From assembly GCF_000471905.2 (NCBI RefSeq), contig NW_006499827.1, positions 217,636-281,635 of the forward strand: 64,000 nucleotides of DNA, given 5' to 3'. A program made the translations under genes and the position numbers. The DNA comes from Amborella trichopoda. Its lineage: Eukaryota > Streptophyta > Magnoliopsida > Amborellales > Amborellaceae. Numbering within the stretch: the first letter of the stretch is position 1; every line of letters starts with the position of its first letter. Under the pieces are notes generated by a model that was given only the letters and a program-made list of their open reading frames with translations, was not told the DNA's origin and made no database searches. This document shows positions 34,101 to 39,571 of this stretch, one piece after another.

Positions 34101-35844
34101 CTAACCTACCAAATTCAAATTATAGCAACTAGATCAACACGATTGGGGGAAAAACACAAAAAAGCCAGAAAATGAAGATTCTGAAACTAAATAACATAGC
34201 ATGAGAGGTCAGAAAAGTAGGACGACATTTGCTCTCTTTCCTTTACGGGCAATTTGAGAATGACTTTCTAAAAAATTGAAAAGAATGCTAAAACGTCACT
34301 ATCACAGCCAGGCAAAGCCCATACATGAAGCGGCACTTTACTAAATGAATGCATACTAAGATAACCCAAGATGCCACCTTTAAAGAAGCAAATTGAGGTG
34401 AACATTCCCTCCTACCCCAAGAAAACCAAAAAATAAAAAAAGATCTGAACACCTATTTCAGTCTAATAAACCTACTACACGGAAAAGGATAGAGAATTCA
34501 AAGAGCATATGTCAAAAAGAAAAAGCACAAGAGGCAACTCAACACCAAATTCTTAAAATGAAAAGGAGAAATATCAACAAACAGTAAAACTCCCTAAATC
34601 TCAATGAATTGCCCAGGAACAAAAAAGTCATTGAAACCAACAACAAAAGGAAGGGAATTGTAAGAGGTTCAATACCTCTCACTCGTCCTGAAAATGGCAC
34701 CAGCATTCTCGAGCAAAATTTTCAGCAATTCTAAAGCAACAATCTTCCCCCTCATAAGAGATGGATCTGCAGTGGCCTCCTTCGGTGGGGTCTTCATCGA
34801 GAGCTTGCACAAAGCCCTAAAAACTAGAAAAGCATCCCTTCTGAGCTTATTCGTGATCTGAACCTCCAAATCATCATCCCCCACAACCTCCCCCTCTGCC
34901 AACTCCCCTTTCCTTCCTTCAAGAGCAGTCTTATACATGCTTATCTCCCAGTACTTAGCATCAAGCATATCCTTATCAGTAGACTCGAGCAAATCAGCTG
35001 GATTCGTAGTCTCTACAGCTGTGGATTCAAATGCACCATCATGTGCTCCCCCAGCTGATTTCACTGGTGTTCCAGGGTTTAAAACCACATCGATATCCTG
35101 CATTATCTTAGTAATGAATCCCTGAACGAATTGGGTCATGTTCGAATCAGCTCCCAATTTCTCAGCTGGTTCCATTAATTCTGCAACCACAATTGGTTGT
35201 AACGGAACAGTTGAGGAATCGGCTTCCATCCTTCGGAAAACAATAACCAGCATCTGGATCAGTGAGGCCTTTGCAGTGGTTTGATTCACCATATTCTTGC
35301 TTCCCAGATACACATCATAGCAAGTTCGAACTATTTGTAAAAGGCAATCTCCATGAATTCTCAGACAGATTGAGGTCACAGCTGAAAGTAGGGTTTTCAA
35401 CACCATGAGTTCTATTCCTTCATCACCGAGATCGTGGCATTTGCACACCGATCCCATCAAGTTATGAAGAACTGTGGCTTCAGGCCCTCCATTCGTGTCA
35501 GCCTCACCTCTTAGGTGCCCAAAAACTATGAGCTTTTGGATGCAGTCTAGAGCTGGCTCGACGATCTTGACAAAACCAGATTCGCATGACAAGATCAAAG
35601 GCCTGAGAATGGTTTCAGAGTCTGCTAGACTAAAAATAAGGGTTTTGTCTTGTAAAGGTCCAGGAGGAGAGGGCTCTGCTTCTTGTTCTTGTTGCTTTGG
35701 ATCTTGTAGCCCTAGCTTTTCGACCACTGCTTTGCATTCATGAACAAGCTTTGAATGCTTCCTCCATGACGCGTTCTTGATGATCTTTTCTAGAGAAGGG
35801 ATTACAACCAGGCTTAAACGGGAATCAGCTTCCGAAGAAGCCAT
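4090..35844 (-). CDS. BIG2: BIG-type large ARF guanine-nucleotide exchange factor (BFA-inhibited GEF, BIG2/BIG3-like), 11 exons, complete
   Basis: Joined from 11 exons: 35844-34676, 32715-32398, 24868-24520, 24162-23740, 23654-23362, 22984-22711, 18548-18055, 17830-17509, 17368-16987, 16824-16130, 4746-4090. Every junction has GT/AG ends and compatible phase, giving 5,376 nt and 1,791 residues, close to the roughly 1,790 of Arabidopsis BIG2. Large ARF-GEFs activate ARF1-class GTPases at the trans-Golgi/early endosome for coat recruitment in secretion, vacuolar sorting and cytokinesis. Order seen: DCB (from about residue 10), HUS region ending in the box NYDCD (483-487), Sec7 about 600-785 with glutamic-finger motif FRLPGEAQ (Glu702) and LNTDAHN (741-747), HDS repeats with the [11 protein letters not shown] segment near 1170, and the C-terminus ending LLRSC. 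Start: [10 protein letters not shown], a typical BIG opening. The locus is about 32 kb because introns 1, 2, 6 and 10 are 1.96, 7.53, 4.16 and 11.38 kb and full of transposons. Assignment to BIG2 versus BIG3 is not settled by eye. Confidence 0.93.
4747..6717. other. BIG intron 10, proximal part, with a LINE fragment
   Basis: Intronic sequence after exon 11. Apart from the LINE-like piece at 5638-6200 I see no coding signal. The 3' side leads into the promoter region of the caulimovirid-like element. Confidence 0.5.
5638..6200 (+). mobile_element. LINE (L1-type) fragment: linker into RNase H-like domain
   Basis: The plus-strand frame from 5650 reads a Trp-rich segment ([20 protein letters not shown]) typical of the end of the LINE reverse transcriptase/zf-RVT region and then [15 protein letters not shown]...GPGVGG, which resembles the 'PP..G..KLN.DG' opening of the plant LINE RNase H-like domain. 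It stops at 6034 and is not continued. Recognition rests on pattern only. Confidence 0.5.
6718..6726 (+). promoter_or_regulatory. TATA box of the caulimovirid-like element
   Basis: TATAAAAGG lies 50 bp before the 225-bp leader segment that is repeated in inverted orientation at 10995-11219, and 260 bp before the tRNA-Met primer site. The transcript would start near 6750. Confidence 0.55.
6978..6991 (+). other. Primer-binding site complementary to initiator tRNA-Met
   Basis: TGGTATCAGAGCCA at about 6979-6992, the standard priming site of caulimovirids and many copia elements. An inverted, slightly mutated copy lies at 10995-11008. Confidence 0.8.
9047..9642 (+). repeat. First copy of a ~595-bp in-frame direct duplication
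   Basis: Repeated at 10397-10992 with an offset of exactly 1,350 nt (450 codons) and only scattered substitutions. It encodes a Pro/Ser/Gln-rich spacer of the element's polyprotein. Confidence 0.9.
10397..10992 (+). repeat. Second copy of the ~595-bp in-frame direct duplication
   Basis: Matches 9047-9642. The junction lies at a shared 'aaagacctttgg' word just after the Cys-rich end of the coat-like region, so the frame is kept; the copy ends where the inverted leader begins. Confidence 0.9.
10995..11219 (-). repeat. Inverted copy of the element's leader and primer site
   Basis: Reverse complement of 6768-6992, the same 225 bp length, with about seven differences by eye (about 97% identity). 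It runs from the primer-binding site back to about 50 bp downstream of the TATA box. Confidence 0.92.
11220..11778. other. Intron 10 sequence between two elements
   Basis: No gene. A 10-bp-stem hairpin (agccccaaaa ... ttttggggct) sits at about 11250-11279. 'Cccctaaaccccaacccctaaac' at 11757-11778 is telomere-like only in composition. Confidence 0.4.
11779..12815. mobile_element. Possible gene-capturing TIR (Mutator-like) element
   Basis: Sequences at about 11788-11840 and 12760-12805 are imperfect inverted copies (shared 'attttaaagc.atttagga' and 'aaaatgcc...cctttctct'). Candidate 9-bp flanks are CCCCTAAAC and TCCCTAAAT, an imperfect match, so the ends are provisional. The inside has CT/GA-rich arms and unexplained frames. 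Confidence 0.45.
11995..12205 (-). pseudogene. Unrecognised coding-like fragment inside the TIR element
   Basis: On the minus strand from 12205 the frame reads [17 protein letters not shown] and [20 protein letters not shown], which looks like a real, amphipathic protein segment before it runs into low-complexity Lys/Arg sequence. A second minus-strand piece, [17 protein letters not shown], ends in TGA near 12380. I do not recognise the family. They could be captured exons; coding status is uncertain. Confidence 0.3.
12816..13559. other. Intron 10; nothing identified
   Basis: Non-coding, AT-rich. No repeats, TIRs or reading frames that I can support. Confidence 0.4.
13620..14225 (+). mobile_element. 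3' end of a LINE retrotransposon (degenerate)
   Basis: Frames shift and stop, but the conserved tail of plant L1-type ORF2 is readable: [22 protein letters not shown] near 13750, then [16 protein letters not shown] and VGHV, then [12 protein letters not shown] and [12 protein letters not shown] near 14060-14140. It ends in a GATGATG-type tail typical of these LINEs. Related fragments occur at 26385-26745 and 19690-19775. Confidence 0.8.
14240..14505. repeat. Compound TG/TA minisatellite
   Basis: Four units of roughly 60-70 bp, each (TG)n then (TA)n then 'tttgtgtgtttctatgtgtatgcacgtg'. Alternating purine-pyrimidine, able to adopt Z-DNA and prone to slippage. Three overlapping frames through it are repeat translations, not genes. 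Confidence 0.93.
14506..16129. other. Distal intron 10; unclassified, with a poly(A)-like tract
   Basis: No gene. Sequence from 14520 to 15540 has the texture of an old LTR-type repeat but no termini or frames that I can name. An A-rich tract follows at 15649-15675. Confidence 0.4.
16130..16824 (-). CDS. BIG2: BIG exon 10 (residues 1342-1573)
   Basis: Acceptor tcgcag, donor gtaaat after CAG. Encodes [18 protein letters not shown], SLALxLVVDLF-type helices (here [15 protein letters not shown]) and a Ser/Asp-rich loop near 1510-1540. It ends LLLIQ and is followed by the 11.4-kb last intron. Confidence 0.94.
16987..17368 (-). CDS. BIG2: BIG exon 9 (residues 1215-1342)
   Basis: Acceptor ttacag, donor gtatta after G. 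Encodes the [18 protein letters not shown] segment and ends FWFPLLAG; the last Gly codon is split. Confidence 0.94.
17509..17830 (-). CDS. BIG2: BIG exon 8 (residues 1107-1214): HDS (DUF1981) region
   Basis: Acceptor ggccag, donor gtatgc. Encodes [18 protein letters not shown] and [16 protein letters not shown], nearly invariant in plant and animal BIGs, then the DUF1981-type helical repeat ending WKSMFM. Confidence 0.95.
18055..18548 (-). CDS. BIG2: BIG exon 7 (residues 943-1107)
   Basis: Acceptor atgcag, donor gtaagg. Begins [19 protein letters not shown] and includes [18 protein letters not shown] and [15 protein letters not shown], conserved in BIG proteins, with a variable Lys/Gly/Ser-rich linker between. 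Confidence 0.95.
18921..18967. repeat. (GT)n microsatellite in intron 6
   Basis: About 20 GT units directly next to the left end of the MITE at 18968; a (CA)n tract flanks its other end at 19391-19450. Confidence 0.9.
18968..19388. mobile_element. MITE of the ~395-bp family, enlarged by internal repeats
   Basis: Begins 'gggtgaggtttgtataagg' and ends 'tatataaacttttcc', the termini shared with copies at 31134-31527 and 45350-45745. Inside, 'acaagatgtattattc' occurs three times, which explains the extra length. No clean target duplication because it sits in microsatellites. Confidence 0.65.
19389..22710. other. Rest of BIG intron 6
   Basis: Contains a LINE tail in reverse orientation near 19690-19775, a 51-bp partial duplication at about 20218-20296, AT-rich sequence, and a possible element at 21436-21815 ('atagtt..tggga' repeated inverted as 'tccca..aactat') whose ends and target site I could not define. 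At 22557-22700 a roughly 75-bp duplication runs up to the donor of exon 6. No gene. Confidence 0.5.
19690..19775 (-). mobile_element. LINE 3' tail fragment
   Basis: The reverse complement matches the 'agccgacc..aattagttggaaaaagg...gatgatgatg' tail of the LINE at 13620-14225. Only the last ~90 bp remain. Confidence 0.6.
22711..22984 (-). CDS. BIG2: BIG exon 6 (residues 851-942)
   Basis: Acceptor ctgcag, donor gtagga. Encodes [29 protein letters not shown] in part and [12 protein letters not shown], the HDS1 segment just after Sec7. A local duplication of intron sequence abuts its donor (see 22557-22700). Confidence 0.93.
23362..23654 (-). CDS. BIG2: BIG exon 5 (residues 754-851): end of Sec7 and linker
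   Basis: Acceptor ttgcag before [13 protein letters not shown], donor gtaagc inside the codon for Glu851 (RKSE). Intron 4 before it is only 85 bp. Confidence 0.95.
23740..24162 (-). CDS. BIG2: BIG exon 4 (residues 613-753): core of the Sec7 catalytic domain
   Basis: Acceptor tgacag, donor gtctgt. Contains the Sec7 core with the catalytic glutamic finger in FRLPGEAQ (Glu702) and the ARF-binding groove motif [11 protein letters not shown]. The residue equivalent to GNOM Met696 is Leu740 (YSVILLN), relevant to brefeldin A response. Confidence 0.95.
24520..24868 (-). CDS. BIG2: BIG exon 3 (residues 496-612): HUS-Sec7 linker
   Basis: Acceptor aatag before 24868, donor gtagat after 24520. Begins [15 protein letters not shown], carries [18 protein letters not shown], an acidic Ser/Glu-rich linker and ends with [12 protein letters not shown], the first helix of Sec7. 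Confidence 0.95.
24896..25179. repeat. Tandem duplication, 141-bp period, in BIG intron 2
   Basis: Two copies starting near 24899 and 25040, both containing 'ccacatacacaaatct.attta' and ending 'attgcattagaa'. Few differences. Confidence 0.9.
25180..26384. other. BIG intron 2, proximal part; no gene
   Basis: AT-rich intron sequence without recognisable frames. Around 26100-26280 short repeated 'ctactaacggtt' words occur. Confidence 0.45.
26385..26745 (+). mobile_element. LINE 3' end fragment
   Basis: Homologous to 13900-14225: 'atacattcg.gagaatt.aggtgt.gcaccaata' and the 'acttatggcctcact.agggtat' segment, ending in a GATGATGATG tail. It carries small internal duplications at 26420-26475 and 26570-26610. 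Confidence 0.8.
27745..28059. other. Assembly gap (315 N) inside (CT)n
   Basis: Run of N bounded by (CT)n at 27727-27744 and CTA/CT repeats at 28060-28128. Real gap length is probably nominal. Confidence 0.99.
28295..28558 (+). other. Gly/Phe-rich open frame upstream of the PME fragment
   Basis: 87 codons, rich in Gly, Asp and Trp (for example [18 protein letters not shown]). It may be part of the captured DNA. I do not recognise it and it may not code. Confidence 0.15.
28746..29434 (+). pseudogene. Pectin methylesterase (pectinesterase) catalytic-domain fragment, broken
   Basis: Pectin methylesterases de-esterify cell-wall homogalacturonan. The frame reads [50 protein letters not shown] and RRPWK, the family's ordered signature blocks including the active-site Asp in DFIFGN. 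After DHIAAE the frame is lost near 29240; the next frame continues [14 protein letters not shown], hits TAG at 29315-29317 where the family has Trp, and ends GVAYIEGL then TAA at 29432. Several key positions are altered (RRPWK for GRPWK, TQGHTD). The PMEI pro-domain and the N-terminal third of the catalytic domain are missing; the piece matches the downstream exon of typical plant PME genes. Captured by the surrounding Pack-MULE. Confidence 0.9.
29763..31124. other. BIG intron 2, central part; no gene
   Basis: AT-rich; a G-rich 'gggagggggggaagggaa' near 30046-30061. Short ATG-less or low-quality frames only. Confidence 0.45.
31134..31527. mobile_element. MITE, ~394 bp, Mutator-type target duplication
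   Basis: Starts 'gggtgcggtttgtaaaaag' and ends 'ctatataaactttttcc'; inner terminal blocks 'gaggctctaaacaatc' are exactly inverted at both ends. It is flanked by a perfect 9-bp repeat ATATCATAA (31125-31133, 31528-31536). Confidence 0.88.
32015..32080. repeat. (GAT)n microsatellite
   Basis: Run of 'gatgatgatg' units between 32005 and 32080, possibly a leftover LINE tail. Confidence 0.8.
32398..32715 (-). CDS. BIG2: BIG exon 2 (residues 390-496): HUS region with HUS box
   Basis: Acceptor ctcag before 32715, donor gtacgt after 32398. Encodes [16 protein letters not shown] through the highly conserved [19 protein letters not shown] and the HUS box NYDCD. Continuation across the following 7.5-kb intron is exact: the split AG/G codon restores Arg before [11 protein letters not shown]. 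Confidence 0.95.
32807..33749 (+). mobile_element. Non-autonomous hAT element with a BED zinc-finger fragment
   Basis: Ends are inverted: left 'cagtgattcaaaaagc', right reverse complement 'caatgttccaaaaagc', the hAT-like CA(A/G)TG start. Flanking 8 bp are CTGACAAG and CTAACAAG (7/8), the hAT target size. The subterminal regions are GC-rich, built of 'cctaggcg' words, unlike the AT-rich intron. Inserted in BIG intron 1. Confidence 0.78.
33286..33513 (+). pseudogene. BED-type zinc finger (hAT transposase N-terminus) remnant
   Basis: 75 codons: [17 protein letters not shown], then CKFC, then [16 protein letters not shown]. This fits the BED finger C-x2-C ... H-x(n)-C spacing of plant hAT-derived proteins. 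It stops soon after, without the catalytic or dimerisation regions, so it is not a working transposase. Confidence 0.8.
33758..34675. other. BIG intron 1, proximal part; no gene
   Basis: AT-rich intron without recognisable elements. Confidence 0.5.
34676..35844 (-). CDS. BIG2: BIG exon 1 (residues 1-390): DCB and start of HUS
   Basis: Starts ATG at 35844 ([10 protein letters not shown]) and ends ...GAGAG followed by gtattg. It holds the DCB dimerisation/cyclophilin-binding region, an acidic linker (about 230-330) and the beginning of the HUS (Sec7_N) region. The codon for residue 390 (Arg) is split by intron 1 and completed by G at 32715. Confidence 0.95.
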
Positions 35845-37307
35845 TCCCGATTCAGATAAGAGGCCTGGATCAGATCATGAAGTGGGTCGAACAAAACCCT
35901 AATTTTGAGAAATGGAGTTTCAGCCAAGGCTTTCTCTCTGGCTTACCAAGAACCAGGTTTTAAATTAAGGGAAAAACCGCCAGTTCTAGACTTCTAAAGC
36001 CTCTTAGATTTAGATCCGCAAATGAAGGGAAAAACTCTATAATCTAATTTAGAGGGAGGACATTCAGTATAAATGAGAAGGAAATTGAGTTAGGGTTAGG
36101 GTTCTACCTGGTTTAAATGGTTAATCAGAGAGCCGCCATGGCTGCTTTCCGTAGAGCTTTGCTCTAAATGAGAAAGCAGGGGGCTTCGAGTTTTTGAGGC
36201 GAGTTGAATTGAACGTAGCGAGAGAAGAGATTCGATGAGGAGGAGGGAGCGAGAGACTGCTACTGACTGTACGGCACGAAAATAAATTGTTCCATGAAAG
36301 GCCCCTGGCATTTTAGAAACTACTGAAAAAAGTCTCCGTGAGGACGAAATATCAACCAGGAACCGAAATTATACGAAGTTTCGCTGTATTTTGGCAATGA
36401 CTGCAACTGGCGCCAAAAGCCAATACCACATTTTGGAGAATTATTTTTTGTGAAATTTATGGATCAAGTGTTTTACTATTTTTTATTTTGAAAATAATTT
36501 GTTGTATTTCAAAATATCATAATGTTTTGTATGATTTTTCTAAGTATTAAATAAGTTGAGAGAGAAGGTGAGGGTTTCCAACAAGAAATGTCACATTGAA
36601 GAAGCGAATGAGAATTGACCGATTGATATGTAAACACTCATATCTTATTAGAATAAAAGTGAGAGTGCAGGTGCATGTGTGGAGCATTTAAATTTTGTGG
36701 CATGTATAAGTGTGCAAGGGCACTTGATAGCATACTTTACACGTTTCAAGCTTGATTTATTTTTACTAAGATATGACTCGTACTCACACATATATGTAGA
36801 GAGGTGCAAGCGTATTGTATGTGATATCCAACAATCACTACTTGTTGAAATATGATGTGTATGTACAAGATCGCAACTATAGAGGCAAAGGACAATGCAT
36901 ATAACTACTTCGCATCCAACAGATAACTATTGACGGTGGCTTGAATAGTTACTTGCAAGCCACTCATTGCACCATATAATGGGTTTGATTTTCTCATTTT
37001 GTGATATGCCACTTTTACATTACTTTGGCACTCATCCCTCCCTTCATGTCACTCTCTCTATCCATTTTTTTCACTCTTTTTCAGTTCTCGAACTTTCTCG
37101 CTTTAGAAATACTATACTTTGGTGCTCTACTGTAAGCTTCTTATTCTGGAGCATAAGACCTTGAAGCGCAAAAATTGACCTTTTGTTTTCCTATATCTTG
37201 ATGAAGAATTAGCCCATCTTTTGCATAATGTTTAAAGTATTGAAAGGAGGCAAATATTGTCTTAAAAAGGCACTAGTGAGTGCCCGAAAACAACAAAAAA
37301 AACTTAT
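35845..37307. other. BIG 5' leader, promoter region and upstream intergenic DNA
   Basis: About 35845-36120 on the minus strand has leader-like features ('agggttttg', CT-rich). The 71-codon minus frame at 36096-36311 is unsupported. Beyond 36330 the DNA is AT-rich and without coding signal. Confidence 0.45.
35894..36103 (-). promoter_or_regulatory. Telo-box-like motifs in the BIG 5' leader/promoter
   Basis: AAACCCTAA at 35894-35902 and a doubled TTAGGGTTAGGG at about 36090-36101 lie 50-260 bp upstream of the BIG start. Telo-boxes (AAACCCTAA) are common in plant promoters and 5' leaders of growth- and translation-related genes. Function here is inferred from motif and position only. Confidence 0.35.
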
Positions 37308-37316
37308 TATAGTTTT

Positions 37317-38637
37317 GGAAAAATATCTTCATATCCTCTATTTTTAAATTTTATTTCTTAATAAACAGAAGATTTCAAAAAATATCTTCCAAACCCCACC
37401 AATTTAAACATATTTTTTAACATAAACAAATGTGAGAAAGACATACTCTTTCTAAACTTAATCACTTTTGTCTCTTCATTTATGTACCCCAAACTTCTCT
37501 CTTTCTCTCTATTGGTATGTGTTTCACATTCTCTCTCCTCCAAATGTTTATTCAAACACCTCTCTCTCCTCATAGTAACCTCTCACCGCCCAACATGTCT
37601 CTCTTCCTGTATTTATCCAAACACATTTCTCTCTCTTCGTGTGTTTATTTATTCAAACACATTTCTCTCACTTTTTCTAGTAACCTCTCACTACCAAGTA
37701 TCTCTCTCTTATTGTATTTATCCAACTATCTCTCTCTTCTTGTGTTTATCCAAACACCTCTCTCTCCCTCTATAACCTCTCACCACCAAATACCTATCTC
37801 TCCTCCCTATAACCTCTCACCACCAAACACCTATCTCTCTCATCCTTAAAACTTCTCGCCACCAAACACCTCTTTCCCTTTTGGGTTTATCCAAACATCT
37901 CTCGTTCCCTTCTCTATACTTACTGTGCCTTATACTTACTGTGTATTTGAGAGGGGGTGTGAGGGGAGAGAGATGACTGTGCCTTATACATACTGTGTAT
38001 TTGGGAGGAGGGGGTGTGAGGGGAGAGAGATGGGAAATATGTGCCTTATACTTACATTGTATTTGGGACGAGGGGGTGTGAAGGGAGAGAGATGGGAAAC
38101 ATGTGAGGAGGGGGTGTGAGGGGAGAGAGATGGGAAATATGTGCCTTATACTTACATTGTATTTGGGAGGAGGGGGTGTGAAGGGAGAGAGATGGGAAAC
38201 ATGTGCCTTATACTTAATGTGTATTTAAAACATGGAGAGCCACTAAATACCTCTTTCCCTTCTTGGGTTTATCTAAACATCTCTCGTTCCCTTCTTGCAC
38301 TATTTATACTTACCGTGTATTTGGGAGGAGAGAGTGTGAGGTGAGAGAGATGGGAAACATGAAGAGAGAGTGGGAGGAGAGAGATTAAAGGTTAGATATA
38401 TGAAAGACAAAGAGATAAGGAGTATGGGGAGAGAGGAAGAGAGAGAAGTTTAGGAGGATGATTTTTAGAAAATGCATGACTGTTTTAGATTTGTTTGGCC
38501 TAATAAAACACGTTTAAAGTAGTTAAGGGGGTTAGAAGAAATAAAATATATAATTTTTATACTCCAAGATATCTTTTAAAACCTTGAATTTATTGTGAAA
38601 TGAAATCTAAAAATAAAATGTATCGAGATATTTTCCC
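37317..38637. mobile_element. Non-autonomous Mutator-like element, 1.32 kb, simple-sequence interior
   Basis: Left end 'ggaaaaatatcttc', right end 'gagatattttccc', related to the Pack-MULE ends at 27569/29753, with partly conserved inner TIR ('tatttttaaattttatttct.aataaa'). Perfect 9-bp target duplication TATAGTTTT at 37308-37316 and 38638-38646. The interior is CT-rich in the left half and GA-rich in the right half with reiterated 'cttatacttac.tgtatttgggaggag' and 'tttatccaaacacctctctc' units; no genes. Confidence 0.88.
37905..38345. repeat. Imperfect tandem units inside the MULE
   Basis: About five copies of a 55-65-bp unit containing 'gccttatacttac.ttgtatttggga.gaggggg'. The Cys/Gly-rich frames over it are repeat translations. 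Confidence 0.85.
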
Positions 38638-38718
38638 TATAGTTTTTCTATTTTTTTCACCCAACCATCTTCCAACAAGAAACGCATGAAAGCTAACAAA
38701 AAAAGCGACATACGGAAA

Positions 38719-38865
38719 AAATGATGATGAAGAACTCATTTAGAGGCAAGTATTATACATAAATTGAGAAATGATGATGAAGAACTCATTTAGAGGCAAG
38801 TATTATACATAAATTGAGAAATGATGATAAAGAGCTCATTTAGAGGTAAGTACCATATAGAAACC
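38719..38865. repeat. Tandem repeat, 50-bp period, about three copies
   Basis: Units start at 38721, 38771 and 38821 with 'atgatgat.aagarctcatttag'. The third copy has diverged. Confidence 0.92.
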
Positions 38866-39453
38866 CATTATAGTTCGTCATTCATGGTGAGTTTTATTTA
38901 TGGAACTTCAGGTTTTGGAGCGAGAAGTTATAGGTTTACGAACCCTTTTATGTTTGATAATGAGAAGTGCAATAGTAAGAAAACTTGATCTAGAATTTAT
39001 AATTTCCAAAGAATATGATACCACTAGTCCCATGCTCCCTATGGAAGACTGAAGTTTGGAAATGGTTGATGGACTGTGACATTATTTTAAATTTGTTTTG
39101 TATTAAATTTTTTTTTTTTTTTTCTTTTCTAAAACTCATATCTGAACAAATTTTGAAGGTTTGTGCATTTCATTAGGGCACGACTTTAAAAATATAGAAG
39201 ATGATTTGGAAGAATTAAAATAACCAAAATTCCCTTGGAATTCTAGTGATATTTTTGGTCAATTTGCTCTTTTAAAAATATTTATTTTATATTTTGGGCA
39301 CCCAAGTATTAACTAAGTATCGTCATAAAAATAAAAATAAAAATTTAAAAAAGAGAGAGGAAAATAAATCTCAAATCCCAAGACGTGCTACCAAGTGCTC
39401 TGTTCAAAGTCACATAGTTGATATTGATATTCACGTGAACTACAATGTGGACT

Positions 39454-39571
39454 ATTTGGTCATTTAAAAAATATTGGTAATATAATCATCCAAATTTATT
39501 TTATTTTATTTTATTTGGTCATTTAAAAAATATTGGTAATATAATCATCCAAATTTATTTTATTTTATTTT
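39454..39571. repeat. Tandem duplication, 59-bp period
   Basis: Two nearly identical copies of 'atttggtcatttaaaaaat...ttattttattttattt'. Confidence 0.92.

Noticed and set aside
34937-35743. Plus-strand frames over BIG exon 1
   Set aside because: Antisense shadows of conserved BIG coding sequence.
37482-38344. Several Ser/Leu- or Gly/Cys-rich frames
   Set aside because: They are products of CT/GA repeats inside the MULE.
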